Shown here piece after piece: positions 1 through 7,460 of a DNA stretch of 64,000 bases. The translations under genes and the position numbers were made by a program. Origin of the DNA: Pontiella agarivorans (lineage in GTDB: Bacteria; Verrucomicrobiota; Kiritimatiellia; Kiritimatiellales; Pontiellaceae). Below the pieces are notes generated by a model. The model did no database searches, had not been told where the DNA came from, and saw nothing but the letters and a program-made list of their open reading frames with translations. How positions within the stretch are numbered: the stretch's first letter is position 1; each line of letters starts with the position of its first letter. The stretch spans positions 62,001-126,000 of the forward strand of contig NZ_JARVCO010000006.1 in NCBI RefSeq assembly GCF_034531395.1, in the 5' to 3' direction.

Positions 1-1
1 C

Positions 2-277
2 TCTTTCGGCTATTTTGCGGATGCCTATGGTCTGGTGCAGGTGCCGATTGAGCTCGACGGGAAATCGCCTTCGCCGCGCCAACTGGCGAATCTGATCGAA
101 ATGGCCCAGACCGATGGTGTGAAGGTGATTTTTGTTCAAAAGCAGTTTCCTATGGAGAGTGCGCGGGCTGTCGCGGATGCCATCGGCGGCCGTGTGGTTC
201 AGTTGGATCCTCTGGACGAAGATGTGGTTGCCAACCTCCGCCAAATAGCCGAAGCTGTTGTTTCTTCATATGAATGA
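2..277 (+). CDS. Metal ABC transporter substrate-binding protein, C-terminal part (cut by window edge)
   Basis: The reading frame is open from base 2, so the gene begins before the window and only the last ~91 residues are seen. The GTG at 35 is internal, because the family-like sequence S-F-G-Y-F-A-D-A-Y-G-L lies in frame upstream of it. This matches the C-terminal lobe of TroA/ZnuA cluster A-I solute receptors: a conserved F-x-Y-F-x-x-x-Y-G-L strand, then a P-S-P-x-x-L-x-x-L helix, then a GGRVVQLDPL strand. These proteins capture Zn2+ or Mn2+ in the periplasm for the membrane permease. The ATPase and permease genes follow directly. The metal cannot be told from this fragment. The zinc module at 40.5-42.9 kb makes zinc plausible, but that is an inference. 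Confidence 0.85.
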   Translation, partial: SFGYFADAYGLVQVPIELDGKSPSPRQLANLIEMAQTDGVKVIFVQKQFPMESARAVADAIGGRVVQLDPLDEDVVANLRQIAEAVVSSYE

Positions 278-280
278 CGC

Positions 281-337
281 CAACGAAGAAATACACCAAA
301 TGCACGAAAAAGGACTGAACGACCTTAATGTATTTCG
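281..337. repeat. Intergenic inverted repeat with CACGAAA-type words
   Basis: In the gap between the receptor gene and the ATPase gene, GAAATACA (288-295) is repeated inverted as TGTATTTC (329-336). The flanks CACGAAA and TTTCGTGG resemble the other ACCAC/GTGGT intergenic elements in this window. The transcript could fold here and change the ratio of the upstream and downstream genes. Confidence 0.45.
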
Positions 338-352
338 TGGCTGAGATAAAAC

Positions 353-1093
353 ATGAGTATTCCCATCCATATTGAAAACCTGAATTTTTCCTACGGCCCG
401 GTGGCGGTACTGGAAAACGCCAATGTGTCTATCGGGGAGAGAGAATTCATTTCAGTGGTCGGTCCGAACGGTGGCGGCAAAACAACCCTGCTGAAAATTA
501 TGCTGGGTTTACTGGAACCGCAGTCGGGCTCTGTTTCAATCTTTGGAAAAACGCCGGATCTGGGCCGGAAGTGGATCGGTTATCTGCCGCAGTATGCCAA
601 CCTGGATGCCAAATTTCCTGTGACGGCGCTGGATGTGGTGCTGATGGGCCGGCTGGGTAAGACCCGCAGTTTCGGCTTTTATTCCAAAACCGATCGCGAG
701 GCCGCACGAGCCATGCTGGCACGCGTTGGACTCAATAAGCAGGAAAATCGCCCGCTTTCTGCACTTTCAGGCGGCCAACAGCAACGCGTGCTGATTGCGC
801 GCGCGCTGGTGTCTGAACCGAAACTCTTGCTGCTCGATGAACCCACATCCAGTCTGGATGACTATGTGGAGCAGGAACTCTACGATCTTTTGCAGGAACT
901 GAACAAAGAGCTGACGATCATTGTGGTTTCGCACGATGTCGCCTATGTCTCGCGCTATGTGGAAAAAGTCGTCTGTGTGAACCGGGAGGTACATATCCAT
1001 CCGGTTTCTGAAGTTGATGAAAACATTATTCACGACATGTACGGGGAACACGTCCACGCCGTCCGTCACGATCAGGAGCACGATAATGGCTGA
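353..1093 (+). CDS. Metal ABC transporter ATP-binding protein (ZnuC/TroB type)
   Basis: This 246-residue ATPase energises import of a divalent metal, probably Zn2+ or Mn2+, together with the receptor upstream and the permease downstream. Visible motifs are Walker A GPNGGGKTTLLK near residue 40, the ABC signature LSGGQQQR near 140, Walker B LLLLDEPTSSLD just after it, and the switch histidine in VVSHDVAYVS. The C-terminus is histidine-rich (H-x-H, then several His/Asp residues over the last 30 positions), as is common in zinc transport ATPases. The stop overlaps the permease start by 8 bp, so the two are probably translationally coupled. The length is normal for the family. Confidence 0.95.
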   Translation: MSIPIHIENLNFSYGPVAVLENANVSIGEREFISVVGPNGGGKTTLLKIMLGLLEPQSGSVSIFGKTPDLGRKWIGYLPQYANLDAKFPVTALDVVLMGRLGKTRSFGFYSKTDREAARAMLARVGLNKQENRPLSALSGGQQQRVLIARALVSEPKLLLLDEPTSSLDDYVEQELYDLLQELNKELTIIVVSHDVAYVSRYVEKVVCVNREVHIHPVSEVDENIIHDMYGEHVHAVRHDQEHDNG

Positions 1094-1916
1094 GTTTTTC
1101 CAGGCCCTGCTTCGGCACAGCTTTCTGCAGCACGCCCTGATCGCCGGACTGCTCGTCAGCATTTCCTGCGGCATTGTCGGCACCTACGTCGTAACACGGC
1201 GCATTACCTATCTGGCCGGCGGCATCGCTCACTGTGTGCTCGGCGGAATGGGATTTGCGCGTTATATGCAGGTGGTGCACGACTGGCAATTCATGACCCC
1301 CATGCTCGGTGCGCTGATTGCCGCCCTGCTGGCCGCATTCATCATCGGCTGGGTCAATATGAAAGCGAAAGAACGCATTGATACCGTCATCAGTGCATTC
1401 TGGGGGCTGGGCATGGCTATCGGCATCCTGTTTATTGCGAAAACCCCGGGCTACGGAGAAGATCTGATGGCCTATCTTTTCGGCAATATCCTGCTCGTTA
1501 CCTCCCGTGATCTGCTGGCCATCGCCGGGCTCGACCTCTTTATTGCCGGCATTGCGCTACTCTTCCACAAACAGTTTGTTGCGGTTTGTTTTGACGAGGA
1601 GTTTGCGAGGTTGCGCGGTATAAACACCCAGTTTTTCTATTTTCTCATGCTCGCCCTCACCGCGCTGACCGTGGTGCTTATGGTTTCGATTGTCGGCATT
1701 GTGATGGTAATCGTCATGCTGACGCTGCCGGCCGCAATTGCCGGACGGTTCTGCCGGCGCATGGGTTCAATGATGGCGCTGGCAACCGGACTCTGCGCAG
1801 TGCTGACCTTCTGCGGTCTCGGCCTCAGCTATGGCCCCGACCTTCCGGCCGGTGCCACCATTATCGTCCTCACCGGGATCGCCTATCTGCTGGCACTGTG
1901 CATTAAAAAGCGCTGA
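1086..1916 (+). CDS. Metal ABC transporter permease (ZnuB/TroC family)
   Basis: This is an integral membrane permease of 276 residues with about eight hydrophobic segments. The motif TYVVTRRITYLAGGIAHCVLGG near residue 40 is the family's conserved first cytoplasmic region (usually V-x-x-R-x-x-x-x-x-x-A-x-x-H). A second typical stretch is FDEEFARLRGIN near residue 170. I chose the ATG at 1086, which overlaps the ATPase stop. An in-frame ATG at 1014 would put 24 hydrophilic residues antisense-like in front and overlap the ATPase by 80 bp. This is the last gene of the metal-import operon; no clear terminator follows directly. Confidence 0.93.
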   Translation: MAEFFQALLRHSFLQHALIAGLLVSISCGIVGTYVVTRRITYLAGGIAHCVLGGMGFARYMQVVHDWQFMTPMLGALIAALLAAFIIGWVNMKAKERIDTVISAFWGLGMAIGILFIAKTPGYGEDLMAYLFGNILLVTSRDLLAIAGLDLFIAGIALLFHKQFVAVCFDEEFARLRGINTQFFYFLMLALTALTVVLMVSIVGIVMVIVMLTLPAAIAGRFCRRMGSMMALATGLCAVLTFCGLGLSYGPDLPAGATIIVLTGIAYLLALCIKKR

Positions 1917-1951
1917 TCGTTTCCGGTAACCCGTTAAAGTTAAACCATTTT

Positions 1952-2359
1952 ATGGCATGCAGCATGCTTAATATCTTCCACCTTATGAGGAAGAAAATAC
2001 CAAAGAAGACAATAGGAAAAACATGTATTTCCCCCGTATCGTTAAGTTCGCCCTTTTCGTATGAAATGCGCGGAACACACCTCATTCGGCGTTTTTTAGG
2101 GCTGATTCCCGTATCTCGAATACCTCTGGAAGCCATACACTACCTACGGTTAGCTGCACGAAACGAAATTTCATGGAGCAACATGCTATTCAACGGACTG
2201 CTGTTGCTCAACCGCTAACACTCTAAACGGCCCGTTTATATCCTCCAGACCCGAAAGGGACATCATATCTTCCTCAAACTGGAGGGCGGATCACACTTCC
2301 GTTTGCGGCAGGCCATCGCCCGACATGCCAACCGCAGCGTTCAGAAAACGGCAGCCTGA
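1952..2359 (+). pseudogene. Decayed or interrupted reading frame, function unknown
   Basis: An 88-codon frame from 1952 ends at TAA 2216-2218. The same frame stays open for 46 more codons to TGA 2357-2359, reading RPVYILQTRKGHHIFLKLEG and on. The part before the stop contains RFLGLIPVSRIPLEAIHYLR, and the two halves read like one small globular protein of alternating basic and hydrophobic strands. I therefore call one gene broken by a nonsense codon. There is no good ribosome site in front of 1952, and the true start could be any ATG up to about 2066. It may instead be a short real protein followed by chance coding. I do not recognise the family. Confidence 0.4.
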
Positions 2360-2471
2360 GCTTATTTCTATCTCCCCTCATTAGGGTTCAACTCGAATCG
2401 GCGAAACAAGTGGCGGTCACATGACTGCCCTCTCTCTTCAGCACGGCATCAAAACATTCCCAGAACTGGAC

Positions 2472-2493
2472 ACATACCTTCGAAGGTATGAAA
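2472..2493. repeat. Palindromic repeat, copy 1 (core ACCTTCGAAGGT)
   Basis: ATACCTTCGAAGGTAT (2474-2489) is a perfect 16-bp palindrome followed by GAAA. A near-identical copy lies 62 bp downstream at 2534-2554. The pair sits in the gap downstream of the metal ABC operon and downstream of ppdK. It could be a tandem operator or remnants of a mobile repeat. Confidence 0.6.
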
Positions 2494-2533
2494 TAAAACA
2501 TGATTTTTTAAGGTTATTATAAAAATATCTCTC

Positions 2534-2554
2534 ACACCTTCGAAGGTATGAAAC
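2534..2554. repeat. Palindromic repeat, copy 2 (core ACCTTCGAAGGT)
   Basis: The sequence CACACCTTCGAAGGTATGAAA differs from copy 1 at one base inside the 20-bp match. The perfect palindromic core is 12 bp (2536-2547). Confidence 0.6.
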
Positions 2555-2566
2555 ATTCCATCCCCC

Positions 2567-2596
2567 AAAAAAAAGCCCGTCAAAAGAACGGGCTTT
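2567..2596 (-). terminator. Rho-independent terminator of ppdK
   Basis: Read on the minus strand, AAAGCCCGT (2588-2596 complement) pairs with ACGGGCTTT across an 8-base loop, and a run of eight T follows. It lies 50-80 bp past the ppdK stop. Confidence 0.8.
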
Positions 2597-2606
2597 GAAC
2601 TTTATC

Positions 2607-2639
2607 CAAAAGCTGGGCTTTCCCAGCTTTTGTTTTTTT
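2607..2639 (+). terminator. Rho-independent terminator for plus-strand transcription
   Basis: CAAAAGCTGGG (2607-2617) and CCCAGCTTTTG (2622-2632) form an 11-bp stem with a CTTT loop, followed by seven T. The T-run is only on the plus strand, so this hairpin stops transcription entering from the left (metal ABC operon or an unannotated transcript). It protects the convergent ppdK gene. Confidence 0.75.
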
Positions 2640-2648
2640 ATCAAATAC

Positions 2649-5402
2649 TTAGCCTTTGATTGCAGCCTGTGCCGCAGCCAGACGAGCAATCGGCACGCGG
2701 TACGGAGAGCAGCTCACATAGTTAAGCCCGGCTTTCGCGCAGAATTTCACACTTTCCGGATCCCCCCCGTGTTCGCCGCAGATACCGCACTTGAGGCCCG
2801 GGCGAGTTTCGCGACCACGCTCAACCCCAATTTTTACAAGCTGACCGACACCCGTCTGATCCAGCGTCTGGAACGGGTCGGCCGGAAGGATCTTTTCGCC
2901 AAGATAGTCCGGCAGGAAGGATCCAATGTCGTCCCGGCTGTAGCCGAAGGTCATCTGCGTCAGATCGTTGGTTCCGAAACTGAAGAATTCTGCAGTTTCC
3001 GCCACTTCATCTGCGGTAAGCGCAGCGCGGGGAATTTCTATCATGGTACCGACCATATATTTCACTTTAGAATCAGTTTTCGCGATAATTTCCTCGGCAT
3101 TCTCTCGAACAATTTTTTCAAGGAAGTCCAGCTCGGCTTTGGTTCCGATGAGCGGAATCATGATTTCCGGGAGGACTTTGACCGGCTTCTTGAGCTTAGC
3201 GACTTTGCAGGCGGCACCGATGATGGCTTTGGTCTGCATGACACAGAGCTCCGGATACGTAATCGACAGGCGGCAACCGCGATGGCCGAGCATCGGGTTG
3301 AATTCGTGAAGTTCCTTCACACGTTCGGTCACTTTTTTGGCCGGAACGCCGAGGCGCTTGGCCATTTCCTGCTGATCTTTTTTGGTATGCGGAACAAATT
3401 CATGCAGCGGCGGGTCGAGCAGGCGTACCGTTACCGGCAGGCCGTCCATGGCTTTGAAGATGCCTTCAAAATCTTTCTGCTGATGCTTCAGCAGTTTGGC
3501 CAGCGCGGCTTTCCGGGCTTTTTCGTCATCCGCCAGAATAAATTCGCGAATAGCCCAGATGCGATCCCCTTCGAAGAACATATGCTCGGTACGGCAAAGA
3601 CCGATTCCTTCGGCGCCGAATGCACGGGCCGCCGCGGAGTCTGCCGGAGAGTCGGCGTTAGTACGGACATTCATCTTCCGGTTGGTATCGGACCATTTGG
3701 AGATCTGTTCGTACATTTTGAAGATCGGATCTTTTTTGGCAGAAGCTTTACCATCCACAACCGCCGAAACCACCGGACTGACCTGAGTCGGAATCTGACC
3801 TTCATAAACCATCCCGGTGGAACCATTCAGCGAGAGCCAGTCCCCCTGCTTGAATACTTTTTTACCAACCGTAACCGTTTTCTTTTTGTAATCAATCTTG
3901 AGGTCACCGGCACCGCAGATGCAGCATTTCCCCCAGCCGCGTGCAACAACGGCAGCGTGCGACGTCATCCCGCCGGTAGAGGTGAGTACGCCCTGTGCCG
4001 CCCACATGCCGCCCACATCTTCCGGACTGGTTTCGTGGCGAACAAGAATGATCTTTTCATCGGCATTTTTGTCGATAGCCGCTTCGGCCTCATCGGCCTC
4101 GAACATAATTTTACCCACAGCGGCCCCCGGCCCTGCCGGAAGGGCTGTGGTAATCGTTTTGGCTTTTTTCTCTGCCGCGATGTCAAAGATCGGGAACAAA
4201 AGCTGTTCAAGGTCTTCGCCAGTCACAGTCATCAGCGCTTCTTTCTGATTCAGAATTTTGGGCTGTTTTTCACCGGTGAAGACATCCTGCCCGGTAGCCA
4301 TTTCAACGGCCCAGCGTACCCCCGCCAGACCGGTACGTTTTGCATTACGGGTCTGCAGCATGTAGAGCTTGCCCTCCTGCACCGTGAACTCGACGTCCTG
4401 CGGATATTTATAATGTTTTTCCAGGCGCGTCATAATTTTCTGCAGATCCGCGTAGGCTTTTTTCCAAACCGGATCATCTTCATTCGGCATATCATCGAGG
4501 TGCTTCGGTGTCCGGATGCCGGCAACAACGTCTTCCCCCTGTGCATCGATCAGATATTCGCCCATCGGTTTGCTGTGGCCGGTTCCGCCATCACGCGTGA
4601 ACGCCACTCCCGTTCCGGATCGGGAACCCATGTTACCGAAAACCATGGTGCAGATATTCACCGCCGTGCCCATCAGACCGGAGATCTTATTGATCTGACG
4701 ATATTTTTCAGCACGCTCGGAACCCCAGGAGCCAAATACGGCACGAATGGAAAGGTCGAGCTGTTCCCACGGATCCTGCGGAAACGGTTTTTTAACTTTG
4801 TTCTGGTAAACCTTTTTATAGATTTCCGTCAGCTCTTTCAGCTGCTCCGCCGTCAGGTCGGTATCTTCCTTGGCTTTGTATTTTTTCTTCAGCGCTTCAA
4901 GTTCCACTTCAAAATCGTGGTGAGTCAGGCCGGTATACGGACCCATTACCACATCGCCGAACATATCGATGAAGCGGCGATAGCAGTCCCAGCCGGTACG
5001 TTCGTTGCCACACTGCTCAATAAAACCCAGTACCGCCTTATCATTCAAACCCAGATTCAGCACAGTATCCATCATGCCCGGCATCGAAACCGCCGCACCG
5101 GAACGTACGGACACCAGCAACGGATCCTTGGCATCACCCAGTTTTTTCCCCGTCTCTTTTTCCAGTTTCTGCAACTGGACTTTCAGCTGCTTTTCCATTT
5201 CCGGCGCATATTTTCCGCCGGTCTTGGAATAATAGGCACAGGCTTCTGTGGTAATAGTGAGCCCGGGAGGAACCGGAAGATTGGCGTTTGCCATCTCAGC
5301 GAGGTTTGCCCCTTTGCCGCCGAGAACCGCTTTCATGCTTTGGTCGCCTTCCGTGAGTTCTTTGGAAACTCCGTAGAAGTAGACATATTTCTTCTGAGCC
5401 AT
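2649..5402 (-). CDS. ppdK: Pyruvate, phosphate dikinase
   Basis: This cytosolic enzyme interconverts pyruvate + ATP + Pi with phosphoenolpyruvate + AMP + PPi, and serves either in gluconeogenesis or in PPi-linked glycolysis. At 917 residues it has the normal bacterial length. The order is: an N-terminal nucleotide-binding domain starting KAVLGGKGANLAEMAN; the phosphohistidine swivel domain with GGMTSHAAVVARG, catalytic His near residue 482; and a PEP/pyruvate TIM barrel with MIEIPRAAL and the C-terminal catalytic CGEHGGDP near residue 875. The barrel has GYSRDD and F-S-F-G-T-N-D-L-T-Q, typical of the family. The start is supported by AAGGAG seven bases upstream of the ATG. The gene stands alone, with terminators on its 3' side. 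Nothing looks odd. Confidence 0.98.
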   Translation of the reverse strand: MAQKKYVYFYGVSKELTEGDQSMKAVLGGKGANLAEMANANLPVPPGLTITTEACAYYSKTGGKYAPEMEKQLKVQLQKLEKETGKKLGDAKDPLLVSVRSGAAVSMPGMMDTVLNLGLNDKAVLGFIEQCGNERTGWDCYRRFIDMFGDVVMGPYTGLTHHDFEVELEALKKKYKAKEDTDLTAEQLKELTEIYKKVYQNKVKKPFPQDPWEQLDLSIRAVFGSWGSERAEKYRQINKISGLMGTAVNICTMVFGNMGSRSGTGVAFTRDGGTGHSKPMGEYLIDAQGEDVVAGIRTPKHLDDMPNEDDPVWKKAYADLQKIMTRLEKHYKYPQDVEFTVQEGKLYMLQTRNAKRTGLAGVRWAVEMATGQDVFTGEKQPKILNQKEALMTVTGEDLEQLLFPIFDIAAEKKAKTITTALPAGPGAAVGKIMFEADEAEAAIDKNADEKIILVRHETSPEDVGGMWAAQGVLTSTGGMTSHAAVVARGWGKCCICGAGDLKIDYKKKTVTVGKKVFKQGDWLSLNGSTGMVYEGQIPTQVSPVVSAVVDGKASAKKDPIFKMYEQISKWSDTNRKMNVRTNADSPADSAAARAFGAEGIGLCRTEHMFFEGDRIWAIREFILADDEKARKAALAKLLKHQQKDFEGIFKAMDGLPVTVRLLDPPLHEFVPHTKKDQQEMAKRLGVPAKKVTERVKELHEFNPMLGHRGCRLSITYPELCVMQTKAIIGAACKVAKLKKPVKVLPEIMIPLIGTKAELDFLEKIVRENAEEIIAKTDSKVKYMVGTMIEIPRAALTADEVAETAEFFSFGTNDLTQMTFGYSRDDIGSFLPDYLGEKILPADPFQTLDQTGVGQLVKIGVERGRETRPGLKCGICGEHGGDPESVKFCAKAGLNYVSCSPYRVPIARLAAAQAAIKG

Positions 5403-5522
5403 TTATATTTCTCCTTGTTTTGAAAAATGCGGTATGGAACTAAAAACGGTCTATTTTTAACAGAGCATATAACGGAGTCAAGACCCCCTCACGTTTATTC
5501 AGTATTCGCAAAAAAATCCATC

Positions 5523-5537
5523 TTCCAAAGTTTGGAA
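5523..5537. repeat. Dispersed palindrome TTCCARNNNYTGGAA, intergenic copy
   Basis: TTCCAAAGTTTGGAA lies between the divergent ppdK and pseudopilin genes, 30 bp upstream of the pseudopilin start. It is a perfect member of the dispersed family described in the findings. Here it is placed where it could also influence a promoter. Confidence 0.8.
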
Positions 5538-5566
5538 AGCCCCGCTCCGACCGCTATGTTTCCCAC

Positions 5567-6244
5567 ATGCGGAATCCCCCTTTCCAATCCAAGAGCGCCT
5601 TCACGCTGGCCGAACTGCTGGTCGTTATCATGATCATCGGCATCATGTCGGCCATTACACTGCCGATGCTCTCGGGCATTACCGGTCAGAGCAGATTGGA
5701 AGCCGCCACCAACGCCCTGCACTCCGCCGCCAAGCTTGCGCGCCAGCACGCCGTAACGCACAAAGAACCCGCCTATCTCATCTTCCATGACGACATCACC
5801 GATCCGGAGCTGGCCTACCGCAGCTACGCCGTTTTCGCCATCGATATCTCCAGCCCGCCGGTCACACAGGACGACGGCTATTTTGTCAAAGACTGGGAGC
5901 GGCTCCCCGAAGGCATTCTTATCGACCCGGATGCCAATCCCTCTGAAAATCTTTTCGAAATCGGGAACGATCCCTGGGACGGTGCGCTCAATAAAAACAA
6001 CGAACTCAAAATCGACGGCACCACCTACATCACCCTCGGTTTCAAACCGACCGGAGAGATCGCCGCCGCCAGTCACCACATCCATCTCGCCGCCGGAACG
6101 GTCATCAACGGCCGACCCGAAATTTTCAACCCCTGCCCCGGCAAACAGATCCATTTTACAACCTTTGGGAAAAGCCTCATTCTGGATACCGTCTACGGAG
6201 AAAACGACGGCGATTTTCAACTCCTGGGAGAAACTGCAGAATGA
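5567..6244 (+). CDS. Type II secretion/pilin-like prepilin, GspH type
   Basis: This 225-residue protein has a class III (type IV pilin) signal: short basic leader, then A|FTLAELLVVIMIIGIMSAI, with Glu at mature position 5 and a ~20-residue hydrophobic helix. The residue before the cleavage site is Ala instead of the usual Gly. The region SRLEAATNALHSAAKLARQHAVTHKEP is the conserved extension of GspH/FimT minor pseudopilins. It is the first of four tightly overlapping pseudopilin genes and shares ATGA with the next. Such proteins form the tip of a secretion or DNA-uptake pseudopilus. No secretin, ATPase or inner-membrane platform gene lies in the window, so these must be elsewhere. The verrucomicrobial four-gene pilin cassettes have a similar make-up. 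Confidence 0.85.
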   Translation: MRNPPFQSKSAFTLAELLVVIMIIGIMSAITLPMLSGITGQSRLEAATNALHSAAKLARQHAVTHKEPAYLIFHDDITDPELAYRSYAVFAIDISSPPVTQDDGYFVKDWERLPEGILIDPDANPSENLFEIGNDPWDGALNKNNELKIDGTTYITLGFKPTGEIAAASHHIHLAAGTVINGRPEIFNPCPGKQIHFTTFGKSLILDTVYGENDGDFQLLGETAE

Positions 6245-6693
6245 AAAAGTCCGGTTTCACCCTCATGGAAATTCTGCTCGCCCTGCTCGTCATCAGCATC
6301 GGCGTCGTCAGCATCATCGGTCTGCTCGTCTCCACCCTCGACACCAATCACCGCACCCGCGACGATCTGAATACCGTCAGTTTTTCCGACCTCGTCCTCA
6401 ATCATCTCCATGCCAAAAACTGGAAGGCGCTGAACGCCCTCCCCGGTTCATTTTCTCTGCTCGACTACGACGGAACAGCCGTTGATATAGAAACCGGCCG
6501 TATCGCCCGTTTCACCTCCTTCGCGGAAGGCCGTGACGGCAATGCCGCCGAACGCTTCACCGTCACCTATAAACTCGATCTCGCGCAGGACCGGAACAGC
6601 ATTACCGCAGAGCTGCAGGTCTGGCCCGGCTACACCGCCGAAGGTAACCCGCGTATATTCCAGACGCGAATTTACAACTGGAGGAAAGAATAA
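6241..6693 (+). CDS. Prepilin, GspI/PilV type
   Basis: This 150-residue protein has the leader MKKSG|FTLMEILLALLVISIGVVSIIGLL, with Gly before the cleavage site and Glu5, which defines a prepilin-peptidase substrate. Its size and the LMEILLALLVISIGV helix fit GspI, the minor pseudopilin that nucleates the tip complex with GspJ and GspK. It overlaps the gene before by 4 bp and the gene after by 1 bp. It has a short beta-rich C-terminal domain ending I-Y-N-W-R-K-E. Function is inferred from gene order H-I-J-K, not from a unique motif. Confidence 0.82.
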   Translation: MKKSGFTLMEILLALLVISIGVVSIIGLLVSTLDTNHRTRDDLNTVSFSDLVLNHLHAKNWKALNALPGSFSLLDYDGTAVDIETGRIARFTSFAEGRDGNAAERFTVTYKLDLAQDRNSITAELQVWPGYTAEGNPRIFQTRIYNWRKE

Positions 6694-7460
6694 TGCCGCC
6701 CCGCTCCTCCCGCCGCGGATTCACCCTGCTCGAATTGATGGTATCGCTCGTCATTCTGAGCCTCGTAGTCTTGATGATTTCCCGCATTTTCACCACCAGC
6801 ACCTCAGCAGTCACACGCGGTGGCGATGATGCATTGCTCGATGAAGCAGCCCGCTTCGTGCTCGACAATCTGCAGACCGACATCAGTCAGGCTCTGGTCC
6901 GCACCAACGCCCCTTTCCGCGTTGATTCCGTTTCCGTCGGTGACGCCCTCTACTTTGTCTCCACCGCCACCCGTCGCCAGATCCTCGGCACACCGCGCGA
7001 TCTCGCACCCGTTCAGATCCGTTCAAAACAAAGCCTCGATCTGGTTTCGGCTCTTAACCGATGCGTTGTTTTTGAATATATCGCCAACGTGCAGACCGGC
7101 ACCCAAACAGCACGTAAAAATCTGATCCGGCAATCCGGATATTACAACGGCACAAAACCCGATTTTCGTTCGGACCGGGAATATACCGAAGAACTCAAAG
7201 ACGCAGACGGCCTCACCGCACAGGCGGTGCTCACCTTCATGAATTTCCGCATCAACGGCAATGAATCCAACGCCCCCCAGCCCCGCTTTGTTGATGTCAT
7301 CATCGGGTTGTCCTCCGCCAGAGATATGCGGCAGGCCATGCGTATTTACGCAACGCGCGGCAATGACGAAACTGAACATTTTCTCGCCACCCACGAACAG
7401 GTTTATACCCGCAGAATATATCTCCCGAACCTTGGAACTTCCCTGCTGGAGTTTGAATGA
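6693..7460 (+). CDS. Prepilin, GspJ/PulJ type
   Basis: This 255-residue protein begins MPPRSSRRG|FTLLELMVSLVILSLVVLMI, a clear prepilin signal with Glu5. GspJ is the minor pseudopilin that bridges GspI and GspK, and the length and position (third of four) fit. Downstream of the helix, DEAARFVLDNLQTDISQAL matches the usual GspJ stretch in which the chain is described as a first-strand/helix segment. The start ATG (6693) shares its A with the TAA of the upstream gene, and the stop overlaps the next start, so translation is coupled throughout. PulJ-like members of verrucomicrobial pilin cassettes are an alternative name for the same thing. Confidence 0.82.
   Translation: MPPRSSRRGFTLLELMVSLVILSLVVLMISRIFTTSTSAVTRGGDDALLDEAARFVLDNLQTDISQALVRTNAPFRVDSVSVGDALYFVSTATRRQILGTPRDLAPVQIRSKQSLDLVSALNRCVVFEYIANVQTGTQTARKNLIRQSGYYNGTKPDFRSDREYTEELKDADGLTAQAVLTFMNFRINGNESNAPQPRFVDVIIGLSSARDMRQAMRIYATRGNDETEHFLATHEQVYTRRIYLPNLGTSLLEFE

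Noticed and set aside
1917-2460. Insertion sequence remnant
   Set aside because: No terminal inverted repeats, no target duplication and no DDE or other transposase motif could be seen; the stretch is better described as a broken frame of unknown family.
2595-5423. A 942-codon open frame on the plus strand opposite ppdK
   Set aside because: It is fully antisense to a textbook pyruvate phosphate dikinase. It consists of His/Phe/Arg-rich sequence typical of the reverse complement of a GC-rich gene and matches no family.
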